From: Curtobacterium sp. MCSS17_007 | GTDB lineage: Bacteria; Actinomycetota; Actinomycetes; Actinomycetales; Microbacteriaceae | Reading direction: 5' to 3' | Assembly: GCF_003234175.2 (NCBI RefSeq) | Contig: NZ_CP126257.1 | Coordinates: forward strand, 2,976,001 to 3,040,000 | DNA length: 64,000 bases | Part shown: one piece after another, positions 17,212 through 25,855 of the stretch | How the letters are laid out: each line of letters starts with the position of its first letter | How positions within the stretch are numbered: the first letter of the stretch is position 1 | The notes under the pieces: model-generated | Told to the model about the DNA's origin: nothing | The model's database searches: none | The model's input: only the letters and a program-made list of their open reading frames with translations | Position numbers and translations under genes: made by a program

Positions 17212-18054
17212 TCAGGCGATGGGCGTCGCGCCGCCGGTCACCGTGATGCCGCCGGACCCGGGGACGTCGACGAGCAGCACGCTCGGACGACCGACGTGTC
17301 GGCCCTGCCGGATCACCACGCGGTCACCGGCGGACACCGCACCCACCGCCCGCAGGTACGCACCGGTCGACGCCGCGGCCGACCCCGTCGCCGGGTCCTC
17401 GGTGATGCGCCCGGCAGGGAACAGGTTGCGCGCCTCGAACTCGAGCGGCGCCGTCCGGTGCAGGACCGTGACGGTGCCCGCCCACCCGTACTCCCGCTTC
17501 AGGGCGGCGAGCGCGGCGGGGTCGAAGCGGAACTGGTGGAAGAGCTCGGGGTCCGCGAGCACGACCACCGGGTGCCAGTTGCCCGCGAAGGACTCGAGCA
17601 CCGGGAAGCCGTCGGCGACGTCACCGTCGACGAGCCCGAGCACGGCGGCGAGCCGCTCCCACCGCTCGGGGGCGATCGGACGGGTGTCGGGCTCGACGCT
17701 CGTCATCGCGACCTGCACGCTGCCGTCCGGCGCGGTCCTGGTGTCCACCGCGATGTCCCCGGCGGCGGTCGAGAACACCCGGGCGCCGGTCCCCTCACGC
17801 TCGGCGAGCACGACGGCGGTCGCGACGGTGGCATGCCCGCAGAAGGGGACCTCGGCTGCTGGCGAGAAGTACCGCAGCCACGCGCCGCCGTCGGTCCGCC
17901 CGACCACGAACGCGGTCTCCGGGTACGCGACCTGCTGGGCGACGGCGAGCATCTCGGCGTCGGTCATCCCCTCGGCGTCGAGCACGATGCCCGCAGGGTT
18001 ACCGCCACCCGGCTCGGCGGCGAACGCGGTGTAGCGGAGGACCTCGGTGCGCAT
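17212..18054 (-). CDS. PhzF family isomerase-like protein
   Basis: A 280-residue protein of the PhzF/diaminopimelate-epimerase fold. It carries the family's GGGNPAG segment near the N-terminus, the catalytic glutamate in PETAFV (Glu46), the FCGHAT segment at 71-76 and DPATGSAAA near 225. These enzymes move protons or double bonds in small metabolites. No phenazine genes are nearby, so the substrate is unknown. The ATG at 18054 is preceded by TAGCGT and 6 nt, a leaderless start. Confidence 0.9.
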   Translation of the reverse strand: MRTEVLRYTAFAAEPGGGNPAGIVLDAEGMTDAEMLAVAQQVAYPETAFVVGRTDGGAWLRYFSPAAEVPFCGHATVATAVVLAEREGTGARVFSTAAGDIAVDTRTAPDGSVQVAMTSVEPDTRPIAPERWERLAAVLGLVDGDVADGFPVLESFAGNWHPVVVLADPELFHQFRFDPAALAALKREYGWAGTVTVLHRTAPLEFEARNLFPAGRITEDPATGSAAASTGAYLRAVGAVSAGDRVVIRQGRHVGRPSVLLVDVPGSGGITVTGGATPIA

Positions 18055-18074
18055 CCTCCGACGCTACCGCGGTA

Positions 18075-18116
18075 CGCCGACGCCCCGCCGTCCGGAGGGA
18101 CGACGGGGCGTCGGCG
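18075..18116 (-). terminator. hairpin terminator after the lamin-tail gene
   Basis: A 13-bp perfect stem, CGCCGACGCCCCG at 18075-18087 and its complement at 18104-18116, with four further pairs inside. It lies directly downstream of the cell-wall protein gene and upstream of phzF. Confidence 0.7.
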
Positions 18117-18131
18117 AGGTCGTCCCGGGGT

Positions 18132-20576
18132 TCAGGCCCGCGAGTCTGCCGACCGACGGCGACGCGCGACGAGGACACCGGCGCCGGCGGCCACGAGCAG
18201 GAGCGCCGCTGCGATCCCGCCCGTCAGCTCGGCACCCGTGAAGGCGAGCTCGCCGGTCGCGGGGTCGACCCGGATGCCCGTCCACCCGAGCACGGTGCCG
18301 TCGAGTGCGGTGACGGCGAGACGGTGCTGACCGACCGACACGTCGGCGGGGACGACGACCGTCACGGTGCCGTCCGCGGCGACGACCGGCGTCCCGAGGA
18401 GTCGCGCACCGGAGAACAGCCAGACCGCCACGCGCTGTCCGGCGTACTGCGTCCCGACGTTGATCGTCACCGAGCTGCCCGCTCGGACACTCGACGGCGC
18501 GGACACCACACCACGGTTCCCGTCGACGAGGGCCGAGGCGTCGGGCACGACCGGCGCCGTCGCGCTCGGGGTCGTCGGGGTCGGGGTCGGGGTGCCACCA
18601 CCGCCAGCGCCACCACCCGTGCCCGGAGCCGGGGCCGGCGTGCTGCCACCGTCCCCGCCCGGAGCGGGCGTCTCGCCGTCACCCGGAGCGGGCGTCTCCC
18701 CGTCACCCGGCTCCGCCGTCGCGTCGCACGGGTACGTGCCGGTCCGCAGCGAGGACCCGTTCGTGTCGTTGTCGTCGGCGGTGAAGGTCGCTCGAGCACC
18801 GTCCACGCAGCGCCCCGAGATCGCGAAGCCCTCGTTCGCGAGCGTCCGGTCGGCGTTCGCCGGCGCCTCGTACAGCGTCGCGAGCGTGAACGCCCCGTCC
18901 CGCACGTCGAACAGCGCCGTGCGGCCGGAGCACGCCTCGTCGCAGACGACCCAGAGCGCGTCGAGCGTCGGGTCGAACTGCACCTCGGCGACGAGGGAGA
19001 ACGGCGTCGCGATCGTGGCGACGCGCTGGGAGGAGCCGTCGTCCATCAGCGCGTAGGCGTACACGCTCGCGGTGCCCTCGACCCCGACGAGGAAGAGTCC
19101 GTCGCCGTGTCCCGGGTACGTGGCCGGCGCGTAGGCCGCGCCGGTGTGCTGGTCGACGAACCCGTGCGAGGTCAGCCACGCGTCCGGCACCCAGGTCACG
19201 CCCTCGAGCCCGGCGTTCGCACCGAGGCCCGGGAAGTCCGCGGCGAGGTTCCACTCGTCCGTGGCGCGCAGGACCGCCTCGGAGCCGTCGGTGGTGGCGA
19301 TGCGCAGCACCGACGGGCGGCTGACCTTCGACACGTCGTTGTCGCGCTCGGTCGACACGTAGACCGCGCCGGGGTCGTCCGCCGTGACGGTGACGCCCTC
19401 GGCGTCGGGCGTCCCGGTGCCGTCGGCGTACCGCAGGTCGACGCCCGCCTCGTTCGTCGGGGCCCACCCGCCCCGGCCGTCGGAGGCCAGGTGGTACAGC
19501 AGCCCGTCCCCGTTCTGCACGGCCCAGAGCTGCCCGTCGCGCGAGGAGGCGGACGGCGCCCAGTCGAGGCCGCTCAGGTCGCCGCTGAAGGTGTCCTCGG
19601 CGTCCAGCACGGTCTCGTCCGGTCCGCCGGGCCACGCCTCGGCGGTGACGACGCCGGCGAACCGGTTCACCGCACCCTTCGTCGGCTCCGCGGTCTCGGC
19701 GAAGTCGCCGGTGCCGTCGGGGTTCCGCCCGTACGTGGTCGCCGCGTGCGCGGTCCACGAGTACTCGTCGACCAGGAGCCCGCGGGGGTCGTACAGCCGC
19801 ACGCTGTCGGCCTTCCCGAGCCCGAAGCCGAAGCCCGTGCCCGAACCCGCCTGCGCTTCGTCGAGCACCGTGAAGCCGCCCGGGGCGACGGTGGTGCCGG
19901 CGGGGATCGTCCACGCGTGGTCGTCCTCGCTGTCCCGCAGCACGGACCCGCCGAGGTCGACCGTGGTCGTCCCGACGTTCGTCAGCTCGACCCAGTCACC
20001 GGGGGTGCCGCCCTGCGACTCGACCTCGTTGATGCGCACCGGCGAGGAGCAGTCGTTCGCCGCGCCCTTCGTCGACGCGGTGGTGTCGACCAGGACACCG
20101 GAGCCGTCGGGGCAGCTGCCGTACGTGACGGCCGCATGCGTGCTCCACGCGTACCGCAGGGCCAGTGCGCCGGACGGGTCGTACAGCCGGACCGAGTCGG
20201 CACCGCCGAGCCCGAAGTCGAAGCCCGGACGGGTGGTGGTCTCCTGGTCGACGACGAGGTACCCGCCCGCGGCGATCGTCGTCCCCTGCGGCAGCGTGTA
20301 CGCGGTGTGCGACGGGTCGGAGTCGAGGAAGCGCCATCCGCTCAGGTCGATCGCGGCGGACGAGGTGTTCACCAGCTCGACCCAGTCGGTGTCGTCGGCG
20401 TTGGACTCGACCTCGTTGATCGCGAGTCCGGCGGCGGGGCCGGTCGTGATGCGGGCGCCGACGGTCGGGTCGTCGTCACCGACCGCGGCGACGGCGGGGG
20501 TCGCGGTCAGCACACCGGCGGCGAGGGCGATGCCCGTCGCGAGGCCGGCGCCGAGCCGCAGGGCAGGGGTGCGCAT
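18132..20576 (-). CDS. cell-wall-anchored lamin-tail-domain protein with LAFTG sorting signal
   Basis: An 814-residue exported protein. A signal peptide ends near ATPAVAA. Two lamin-tail domains follow, each opening with INEVES and containing DWVEL (about residues 50-150 and 165-270). A region of about 320 residues with propeller-like repeats comes next (LDWAPS, GLEGVTWVPD, VAEVQFDPTLDALWVVCDE). After a Pro/Gly/Thr-rich wall-spanning linker and an Ig-like module, the C-terminus reads LAFTG at about 777, a hydrophobic helix and RRRR. LAxTG is the motif attached by class E sortases. Lamin-tail domains elsewhere accompany secreted nucleases or phosphatases; no nuclease domain is visible here. 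Start ATG with AAGGA upstream. Confidence 0.85.
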   Translation of the reverse strand: MRTPALRLGAGLATGIALAAGVLTATPAVAAVGDDDPTVGARITTGPAAGLAINEVESNADDTDWVELVNTSSAAIDLSGWRFLDSDPSHTAYTLPQGTTIAAGGYLVVDQETTTRPGFDFGLGGADSVRLYDPSGALALRYAWSTHAAVTYGSCPDGSGVLVDTTASTKGAANDCSSPVRINEVESQGGTPGDWVELTNVGTTTVDLGGSVLRDSEDDHAWTIPAGTTVAPGGFTVLDEAQAGSGTGFGFGLGKADSVRLYDPRGLLVDEYSWTAHAATTYGRNPDGTGDFAETAEPTKGAVNRFAGVVTAEAWPGGPDETVLDAEDTFSGDLSGLDWAPSASSRDGQLWAVQNGDGLLYHLASDGRGGWAPTNEAGVDLRYADGTGTPDAEGVTVTADDPGAVYVSTERDNDVSKVSRPSVLRIATTDGSEAVLRATDEWNLAADFPGLGANAGLEGVTWVPDAWLTSHGFVDQHTGAAYAPATYPGHGDGLFLVGVEGTASVYAYALMDDGSSQRVATIATPFSLVAEVQFDPTLDALWVVCDEACSGRTALFDVRDGAFTLATLYEAPANADRTLANEGFAISGRCVDGARATFTADDNDTNGSSLRTGTYPCDATAEPGDGETPAPGDGETPAPGGDGGSTPAPAPGTGGGAGGGGTPTPTPTTPSATAPVVPDASALVDGNRGVVSAPSSVRAGSSVTINVGTQYAGQRVAVWLFSGARLLGTPVVAADGTVTVVVPADVSVGQHRLAVTALDGTVLGWTGIRVDPATGELAFTGAELTGGIAAALLLVAAGAGVLVARRRRSADSRA

Positions 20577-20677
20577 GCAGGGTCCTTCTCGGGGAGGTCA
20601 GGGAGACCTGCACGACTGTTCAGCATCCCGGCGTCCGGCCGGTGGCGGCCAGGTGAACGACGGGTGTCGTGAGCAGG

Positions 20678-20727
20678 CGGCGGACGGGAGGCGCGGTGTC
20701 GGCCGGTCCCGCGCCTCCCGTCCGCCG
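20678..20727. repeat. 19-bp perfect hairpin of the GGGAGGCGCG family, in a divergent gap
   Basis: CGGCGGACGGGAGGCGCGG at 20678-20696 and its exact complement at 20709-20727 enclose 12 nt. The element lies between the starts of two divergent genes (20576 minus, 20824 plus), where a terminator would not be expected. The rest of the 247-bp gap shows only the two presumed promoter regions. Confidence 0.85.
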
Positions 20728-20823
20728 ACGGCGCCGATCGCAGACGGAGACTCGCGACTCCTCACAGGGGACGCCGACAGGATGGGAGGGACCACGCGAG
20801 CGCGTTGGGTCGGAGAGGGAACC

Positions 20824-21252
20824 GTGACGGACGACACCAGGAACACCGCACTGCAGTCGATGATCGAGCGTGCCGGGCGGCTCACCGCCGAGGAGGCCGA
20901 GGCCCTCGACGTCGCCTGGAAGGCGGACGAGCAGATCGTGGTGCCGGTCTCGAGCGCGTCGCTCGCGGTCCAGGGCGGCGCCGACGGCCGGATGGTGACG
21001 AACGCCGACCTGCTCGCCGCGTGGCAGCACGCGCTCGACGCCGCCGGCGAGGCCGGTCGCGTCGACGAGATCGAGGCCGCGCAGGAGGCCGGACGCGCGG
21101 TGAAGCACTCCGACGCGCACCTCCGCGACCGCGCCGGGGCCGAGGAGGCCGTCCGCTCCGCGGTCCTCGCGACCGGCGTGCGCGACCTGCTCACGGACGA
21201 CGAGTACGCCACGCTGACGGCCACCTGGCGGAAGGTGCTCGGCGACCGCTGA
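20824..21252 (+). CDS. hypothetical protein
   Basis: A 142-residue soluble, acidic protein with no recognised domain. It looks wholly alpha-helical (AEEAEALDVAWKADEQ; LLAAWQHALDAAGEAGRVDE) and has no signal peptide or membrane segment. Two helix pairs ending in similar positions (EEAEALDVAWK near the N-terminus, DDEYATLTATWRKVL at the C-terminus) suggest an internal duplication, but this is weak. The GTG at 20824 follows GGAGAGGG. It converges on the ROK regulator with an 10-bp gap. Confidence 0.7.
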   Translation: MTDDTRNTALQSMIERAGRLTAEEAEALDVAWKADEQIVVPVSSASLAVQGGADGRMVTNADLLAAWQHALDAAGEAGRVDEIEAAQEAGRAVKHSDAHLRDRAGAEEAVRSAVLATGVRDLLTDDEYATLTATWRKVLGDR

Positions 21253-21262
21253 CCCTCGCCGG

Positions 21263-22513
21263 TCAGCGCCGGATGAGCAGCGCGCTCGCCCGCGGTGACA
21301 GTGCTGCGTCGAGGACGAGACACGCCGCACCGACCGCGGCGACGTCCGCACCGCGACCGCTGTCGACCACCGCGATCGGGTGCTTCGGTACGAGCAGCGG
21401 GGAGTCGACGACGGCGCCCCTGGCCGCGGGCAGCGCCGCCGACGCGATCCGCGACCAGAAGGGACCGCCGAACACGACGCGGTCGATGTCGAGCAGGTTG
21501 ACGATGACGACCACCGCCTGCCCCATCACGGCGCCGGCCTCGGCCGCGAGTCCGACCGCGACCTCGTCACCGTCGTCGATCGCCGCGCCGAGGGCCTCCC
21601 ATGCGCGCTGCACGGCGGTGACGTCGTCGGCCGGGGCGTCCTCGGCGAGCCGGAGCCCACGCGATCGGGCGACCTGCACGAGCCGGGCCGGCGCCACGGC
21701 GGCCCCGACCTCGCCGCGCGTACCCGAGCCGTCCGGTGTGCCGGCCAGCGCTCCCTGGTCGACCATGATGTGCCCGGCGTCGCCGGCGTTCGAGCCGACA
21801 CCGCGCACCGGCTCGTGGTCGACGACGAGCCCGACGCCGAAGCCCGTGCCGAAGTAGACGAAGGCGAAGTTCCGCGCGGAGGACTCCCCCGCCAGGAACA
21901 TCTCGCCGACGACCGCCGCCGTGACGTCCTTCTCGAGCAGCACCGGGAACCCCGTGGCCTCGGCGAGTGCGTCCCGCAGCGGCACGTCACGCCACCGCGG
22001 CAGGAACGGCGGGTCGAGCACCACGCCCGCGTCGACGTCGATGGGGCCGGGGCTGGCGATGCCGACGCCGAGCACGCTGTCCACGGCGACCCCGGCGTCG
22101 GCGACGAGCCCGTCGACGGCGGTCGCGATCGTCCGCACGACCTCGGACGGGTCGTCGGCCGACGGGGTCGAGGTGGTGGTCTCGGCGACCACGGTGCCCG
22201 CGAGGTCGAGGAGCACGTAGGTCACCACCGCGGGGTCGACGTGCACACCGACCGCGTAGCGGCTGGTGGCCTCGAGCCGCAGGATCGTCCGGGGCTTGCC
22301 GCGGCCGGCGACGACGGTGCCGGACTCGGCGATCATGCCGGCCTCGATGAGGAACCGGGTCACGTTCGAGACGGTCTGCGCGCTCAGCCCGGTGCGGGCG
22401 GCGAGCTCGACGCGGCTCAGGCCGTCGGGCGAACGGCGGACGGCGTCGAGCACGACGGTGCGGTTGAAGCCGCCGATCGACGGCAGGTTCGCGCCGCGCC
22501 GATGCTCCGCCAT
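21263..22513 (-). CDS. ROK family transcriptional regulator
   Basis: A 416-residue protein. The N-terminal winged helix-turn-helix (about 15-75; LSRVELAARTGLSAQTVSNV) is followed by a ROK sugar-kinase-like domain (GVGIASPGPIDV; YFGTGFGVGLV). The CxCGxxGC zinc motif found in many ROK proteins is absent: the corresponding stretch reads PDGSGTRGEVGAAV. Such proteins repress sugar-utilisation genes in response to a sugar; no target operon adjoins it. The ATG at 22513 follows TAGGGT by 6 nt, so the mRNA is probably leaderless. Confidence 0.9.
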   Translation of the reverse strand: MAEHRRGANLPSIGGFNRTVVLDAVRRSPDGLSRVELAARTGLSAQTVSNVTRFLIEAGMIAESGTVVAGRGKPRTILRLEATSRYAVGVHVDPAVVTYVLLDLAGTVVAETTTSTPSADDPSEVVRTIATAVDGLVADAGVAVDSVLGVGIASPGPIDVDAGVVLDPPFLPRWRDVPLRDALAEATGFPVLLEKDVTAAVVGEMFLAGESSARNFAFVYFGTGFGVGLVVDHEPVRGVGSNAGDAGHIMVDQGALAGTPDGSGTRGEVGAAVAPARLVQVARSRGLRLAEDAPADDVTAVQRAWEALGAAIDDGDEVAVGLAAEAGAVMGQAVVVIVNLLDIDRVVFGGPFWSRIASAALPAARGAVVDSPLLVPKHPIAVVDSGRGADVAAVGAACLVLDAALSPRASALLIRR

Positions 22514-22646
22514 GTCGCGACCCTACCGCGGTCACCGGGCCCCGCACCGCGGCGCGGATGTCCGGGCCACGCGGTCCACAACGGTGCGGCAACGGTCTGC
22601 CCGCCGTCCTGGCACCCGGACGGGGAGCACCGCTAGCCTGAGCGGC

Positions 22647-23102
22647 ATGACGGACCTCCGCCTCGAAGCCCTCTCCGCGTCGACCGCCGCCGCGGCCAAC
22701 TCGCTGACGCTCAAGCCCGGGCAGGAGCAGTTCGTGCAGCCGACGACGTACGGTGTCGCCGAGTCCGACGTGAAGCCGAGCTCGGCGTGGACCCGCGTGG
22801 TGCTCGACGGCGACCGCGTGGTCGGGATGATCATCGGCACCTTCGACGAGGACAACAACGAGGAAGAGCTCCGGAGCGCGATCTGGCGCGTCAACGTCGC
22901 CGCCGACGCGCAGGGCCGCGGTGTCGGTCGCTTCGCGGTGCACGGCCTGGCGGACGAGGCGCGGAGCCGCGGCTTCGAACGTCTGACCGTCGTCTACGAG
23001 CCCGGTGGTGACGGCAGCCCCGAGGCGTTCTTCCGCGCGCTCGGGTTCGAGGTGGTCCGCGAGACCCAGTACGGCGACCACTTCGCCGTGCTCGCCCTGT
23101 AG
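22647..23102 (+). CDS. GNAT family N-acetyltransferase
   Basis: A 151-residue acetyltransferase. The acetyl-CoA pyrophosphate loop is AQGRGVGRFA near residues 91-100, and the C-terminal FFRALGFEVV is the typical closing strand. The QFVQPTTYGVAES start resembles polyamine acetyltransferases of the BltD/PaiA type, so a polyamine-like substrate is possible. It starts 7 nt after TAGCCT and has no ribosome-binding site. The next gene begins 8 bp after its stop. Confidence 0.85.
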   Translation: MTDLRLEALSASTAAAANSLTLKPGQEQFVQPTTYGVAESDVKPSSAWTRVVLDGDRVVGMIIGTFDEDNNEEELRSAIWRVNVAADAQGRGVGRFAVHGLADEARSRGFERLTVVYEPGGDGSPEAFFRALGFEVVRETQYGDHFAVLAL

Positions 23103-23110
23103 CCGGACGG

Positions 23111-23437
23111 GTGGACGAAGCCGACTTCGGCGCAGCCGTCGCCGAGGTGGTCCGACTCATCCCGCCGGGTCACGTCATGACGTACGGCGACGTCGCCGCG
23201 GCGCTCGGGTCGCGGGCGTCCCGCGCGGTCGGCAAGGTGATGGCCCACGAGGGCCGCGCCCTGCCGTGGTGGCGCGTGGTCCGGTCCGGCGGGCTGCCGC
23301 CCGTCCGGCACGAGGCCCGGGCACTCGAGCACTACCGCGTCGAGGGGACGCCGCTCGTACAGGGCACCTCGACCTGGAGGGTCGACATGCGTCGTGCGCG
23401 CTGGTCGCCCGCCACGGACGCCGACGACCCGTTCTGA
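23111..23437 (+). CDS. alkyltransferase-like (ATL) DNA repair protein
   Basis: A 108-residue protein with the MGMT DNA-binding fold (IPPGHVMTYGDVAAALG). In the active-site segment Cys is replaced: PWWRVV at 52-57 stands where methyltransferases have PCHRV. ATL proteins with tryptophan there bind O6-alkylguanine and recruit nucleotide excision repair instead of removing the alkyl group. The second tryptophan in place of histidine is less usual. The GTG start at 23111 is 8 bp after the GNAT stop, so the genes are co-transcribed. Confidence 0.88.
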   Translation: MDEADFGAAVAEVVRLIPPGHVMTYGDVAAALGSRASRAVGKVMAHEGRALPWWRVVRSGGLPPVRHEARALEHYRVEGTPLVQGTSTWRVDMRRARWSPATDADDPF

Positions 23438-23477
23438 CCGGGCGCGACGACCGGTTGGTCGCGCCCCGCGTGCGCGC

Positions 23478-23900
23478 TCAGTCGAAGCGCGCGCCCTTCG
23501 GGTTCGACGGCAGCAGGAACATCACCAGGAGCACGAGCGAGCCGACCACGGGGAGCACGTGCAGGAACTGCCAGAAGCCGGACCTGTCCGCGTCGTGCAA
23601 CCGCCGCGCGCCGAGGGCGAGCGAGCCGACGAGCGTCACGAGTCCCCACAGGACGAACAGGTACGAGCCGACGGGGTTCTCGAGCACCGGGGTGTCCGGC
23701 GTGAACACCTGCGGCACGAGCTGCAGTGCGAGCCCGATCACGAAGGACGTGATCCACCACCACCAGAACTCGGAGCGCGAGGCCCGGCCGGTGAACACGG
23801 TGTACTTCCGCCAGAACCGTCGGACCGCCTCGGCGAAGGGTGCCCCGTAGAAGGGGTCGCGCAGGGCGACGCCGCCGGGCTGCACGCTGTCGTTGCTCAT
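23478..23900 (-). CDS. DUF805 membrane protein
   Basis: A 140-residue inner-membrane protein. DUF805 features are the N-terminal FTGRASRSEFWWWWI, the central ALGARRLHDADRSGFWQFLH and four hydrophobic helices, ending in a short tail (PSNPKGARFD). The function of the family is unknown. It has a possible leaderless start: TTGGCT lies 7 nt before the ATG at 23900. It lies downstream of the ABC exporter pair, in the opposite order of transcription to ATL. Confidence 0.88.
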   Translation of the reverse strand: MSNDSVQPGGVALRDPFYGAPFAEAVRRFWRKYTVFTGRASRSEFWWWWITSFVIGLALQLVPQVFTPDTPVLENPVGSYLFVLWGLVTLVGSLALGARRLHDADRSGFWQFLHVLPVVGSLVLLVMFLLPSNPKGARFD

Positions 23901-23932
23901 GGGAGCAAGCCAACCACGTGCAGCCCGGTGCG

Positions 23933-25855
23933 TCAGACGAGCGAGTCCCGCCAGGCCGCGTGGAGCTGGGCGAAGCGGCCGGTACCGGCGATCAGGTCGT
24001 CCGGGGTGCCGTCCTCGACGATCCGGCCGTACTCCATCACGAGCACCCGGTGGGCGATCGCGACGGTCGACAGCCGGTGCGCGATGATCACGGCCGTGCG
24101 GTCCGCGAGGAGGGTCTCGAGGCCCTCCTGCACGAGCCGCTCGGACGGGATGTCGAGCGACGCCGTCGCCTCGTCGAGGATGAGCACCTTCGGGTCGGCG
24201 ATGAACGCCCGGGCGAAGGACAGCAGCTGCCGCTGTCCCGCGGACACCCGGCCACCGCGCTTGTTCACGTCGGTGTCGTACCCGTCGGGCAGGGCCTCGA
24301 TGAACGCGTGCGCGCCGACGGCCTTCGCCGCCCGGACGATCTCGTCGCGCGTCGCTCCCGGCTTGCCGAGCGCGATGTTGTCCGCGACCGAGCCGGAGAA
24401 CAGGTACGCCTCCTGCGTGACCATGACGATCGCCCGGCGCATGTCCTTGGGGTCGACGTCCCGCAGGTCCACGCCGTCGAGCCGGACGGAGCCCTTGGTC
24501 GGGTCGTAGAACCGCGCCATGAGCTTCGCCAGCGTCGACTTGCCGGCACCGGTGGACCCGACGAGCGCGATCGTCTGCCCCGCCGGGATGTGCAGGTCGA
24601 ACTCGGGGAGCACGACCTTGTCGGCGTTGTACGCGAACTCGACGTCGTCGAAGTCCATCGCACCGGTGGCCTCGGGCAGCCGCACGGGCTTCGCGGGGTC
24701 CGGCACCGACGGGCGCTCCTCGAGGACGCCGGAGATCTTCTCCATCGCCGCCGAGGCCGACTGGTACCCGTTGTAGAACATCGCGAGCTCCTGCGCCGGG
24801 TCGAAGAACCGCTTGGCGTAGAGCGCGACCGCGAGCAGCGCGCCGACCTCGAGCGATCCCCCGACGATCCGGAAGCCGCCGACGATCACGACCGCCGCGA
24901 GCGTGGCGTTGCCGATGAGCACGAGCACCGGGTCGAAGGTCCCGAACAGGTTGAACACCTTCGTGTTCGCCACCCGGTAGTCCTCGACGTAGCGGCCGTA
25001 CTCGTCGCGGTTGCGGGACTCCTTCCGGAACGCCTGCACCGCCCGGATGCCGGTCATCGTCTCGACGAAGTGCACGATCACCCGGGCCGACGTGACGCGG
25101 GTGGCCCGGAACAGCGTCTGCGAGTTCGTCTGGAACCAGCGGATGAGGAACCACAGCGGCACGAGCGACACCGCGAGCACGAGGCCGGACGTCGGGTCGA
25201 GCACCACGAGCGCGATGCCCGTGAACACCATGTACAGCACGCCCTGGATGAGCTGGTTCAGCCCGGAGTCGAGCAACTCGCGGATCGAGTCGAGGTCGCT
25301 CGTCTGGCGGGAGATGATCCGGCCGGACGTGTACGTCTCGTGGAACTCGAGCGACAGCCGCTGCGTGTGCAGGAACACGCGCTTCCGCAGGTCGAACAGG
25401 ATCGCCTGGCTGATCCGTGCCGCGAGGACGGTGTACCAGGCGGTGAGCACGGCGCCGAGCACCGCGACGACGATGTACGTCGCCACGACGCCGAAGGCCG
25501 GCACCCAGTCGTTCTCGTCCATCACCCGGGGCAGGGCGTTGTCGATGCCCCACGCGATGAGCGCCGGACCGGCGACGGTGCCCGCGGTGGAGACCACCAC
25601 GACGACGCCGAGCAGCACCAGGCGTGCCTTCAGCGGGGCCGCGAGCGACCCGAGCAGGGCGAGGGAGCGGCGCCGCAGGCGCTTGCTCTCCGCCTTGCTG
25701 AAGTCCTCGCGCTCCTCGCCGCGGACACCGAGGGTGGTGACCGCGGCGGTGGCCGGGCCGGCCACCTTCGTCTCCGCAGCCTCGCCGAGGACGGGATCAG
25801 GGCCTCCCGGCCCGGCTGCCGTGTCGACGGGCGGTACCTGCTCCTGCTGGCTCAT
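23933..25855 (-). CDS. heterodimeric ABC exporter subunit (MdlB type, catalytic site intact)
   Basis: A 640-residue half-transporter with a 65-residue N-terminal tail, six membrane helices and a C-terminal ATPase. Walker A reads GSTGAGKST, the signature is altered to VSAGQRQ, and Walker B is VLILDEA with the catalytic glutamate present. It overlaps its partner by 4 bp (ATGA). The subunits should form one pump exporting drugs, lipids or peptides; the cargo is unknown. The longer open frame upstream to 26893 is a shadow of the partner gene. Confidence 0.9.
   Translation of the reverse strand: MSQQEQVPPVDTAAGPGGPDPVLGEAAETKVAGPATAAVTTLGVRGEEREDFSKAESKRLRRRSLALLGSLAAPLKARLVLLGVVVVVSTAGTVAGPALIAWGIDNALPRVMDENDWVPAFGVVATYIVVAVLGAVLTAWYTVLAARISQAILFDLRKRVFLHTQRLSLEFHETYTSGRIISRQTSDLDSIRELLDSGLNQLIQGVLYMVFTGIALVVLDPTSGLVLAVSLVPLWFLIRWFQTNSQTLFRATRVTSARVIVHFVETMTGIRAVQAFRKESRNRDEYGRYVEDYRVANTKVFNLFGTFDPVLVLIGNATLAAVVIVGGFRIVGGSLEVGALLAVALYAKRFFDPAQELAMFYNGYQSASAAMEKISGVLEERPSVPDPAKPVRLPEATGAMDFDDVEFAYNADKVVLPEFDLHIPAGQTIALVGSTGAGKSTLAKLMARFYDPTKGSVRLDGVDLRDVDPKDMRRAIVMVTQEAYLFSGSVADNIALGKPGATRDEIVRAAKAVGAHAFIEALPDGYDTDVNKRGGRVSAGQRQLLSFARAFIADPKVLILDEATASLDIPSERLVQEGLETLLADRTAVIIAHRLSTVAIAHRVLVMEYGRIVEDGTPDDLIAGTGRFAQLHAAWRDSLV

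Noticed and set aside
20678..20727. Intrinsic terminator
   Set aside because: Both flanking genes start, not end, next to it, so it was recorded as a repeat element instead.
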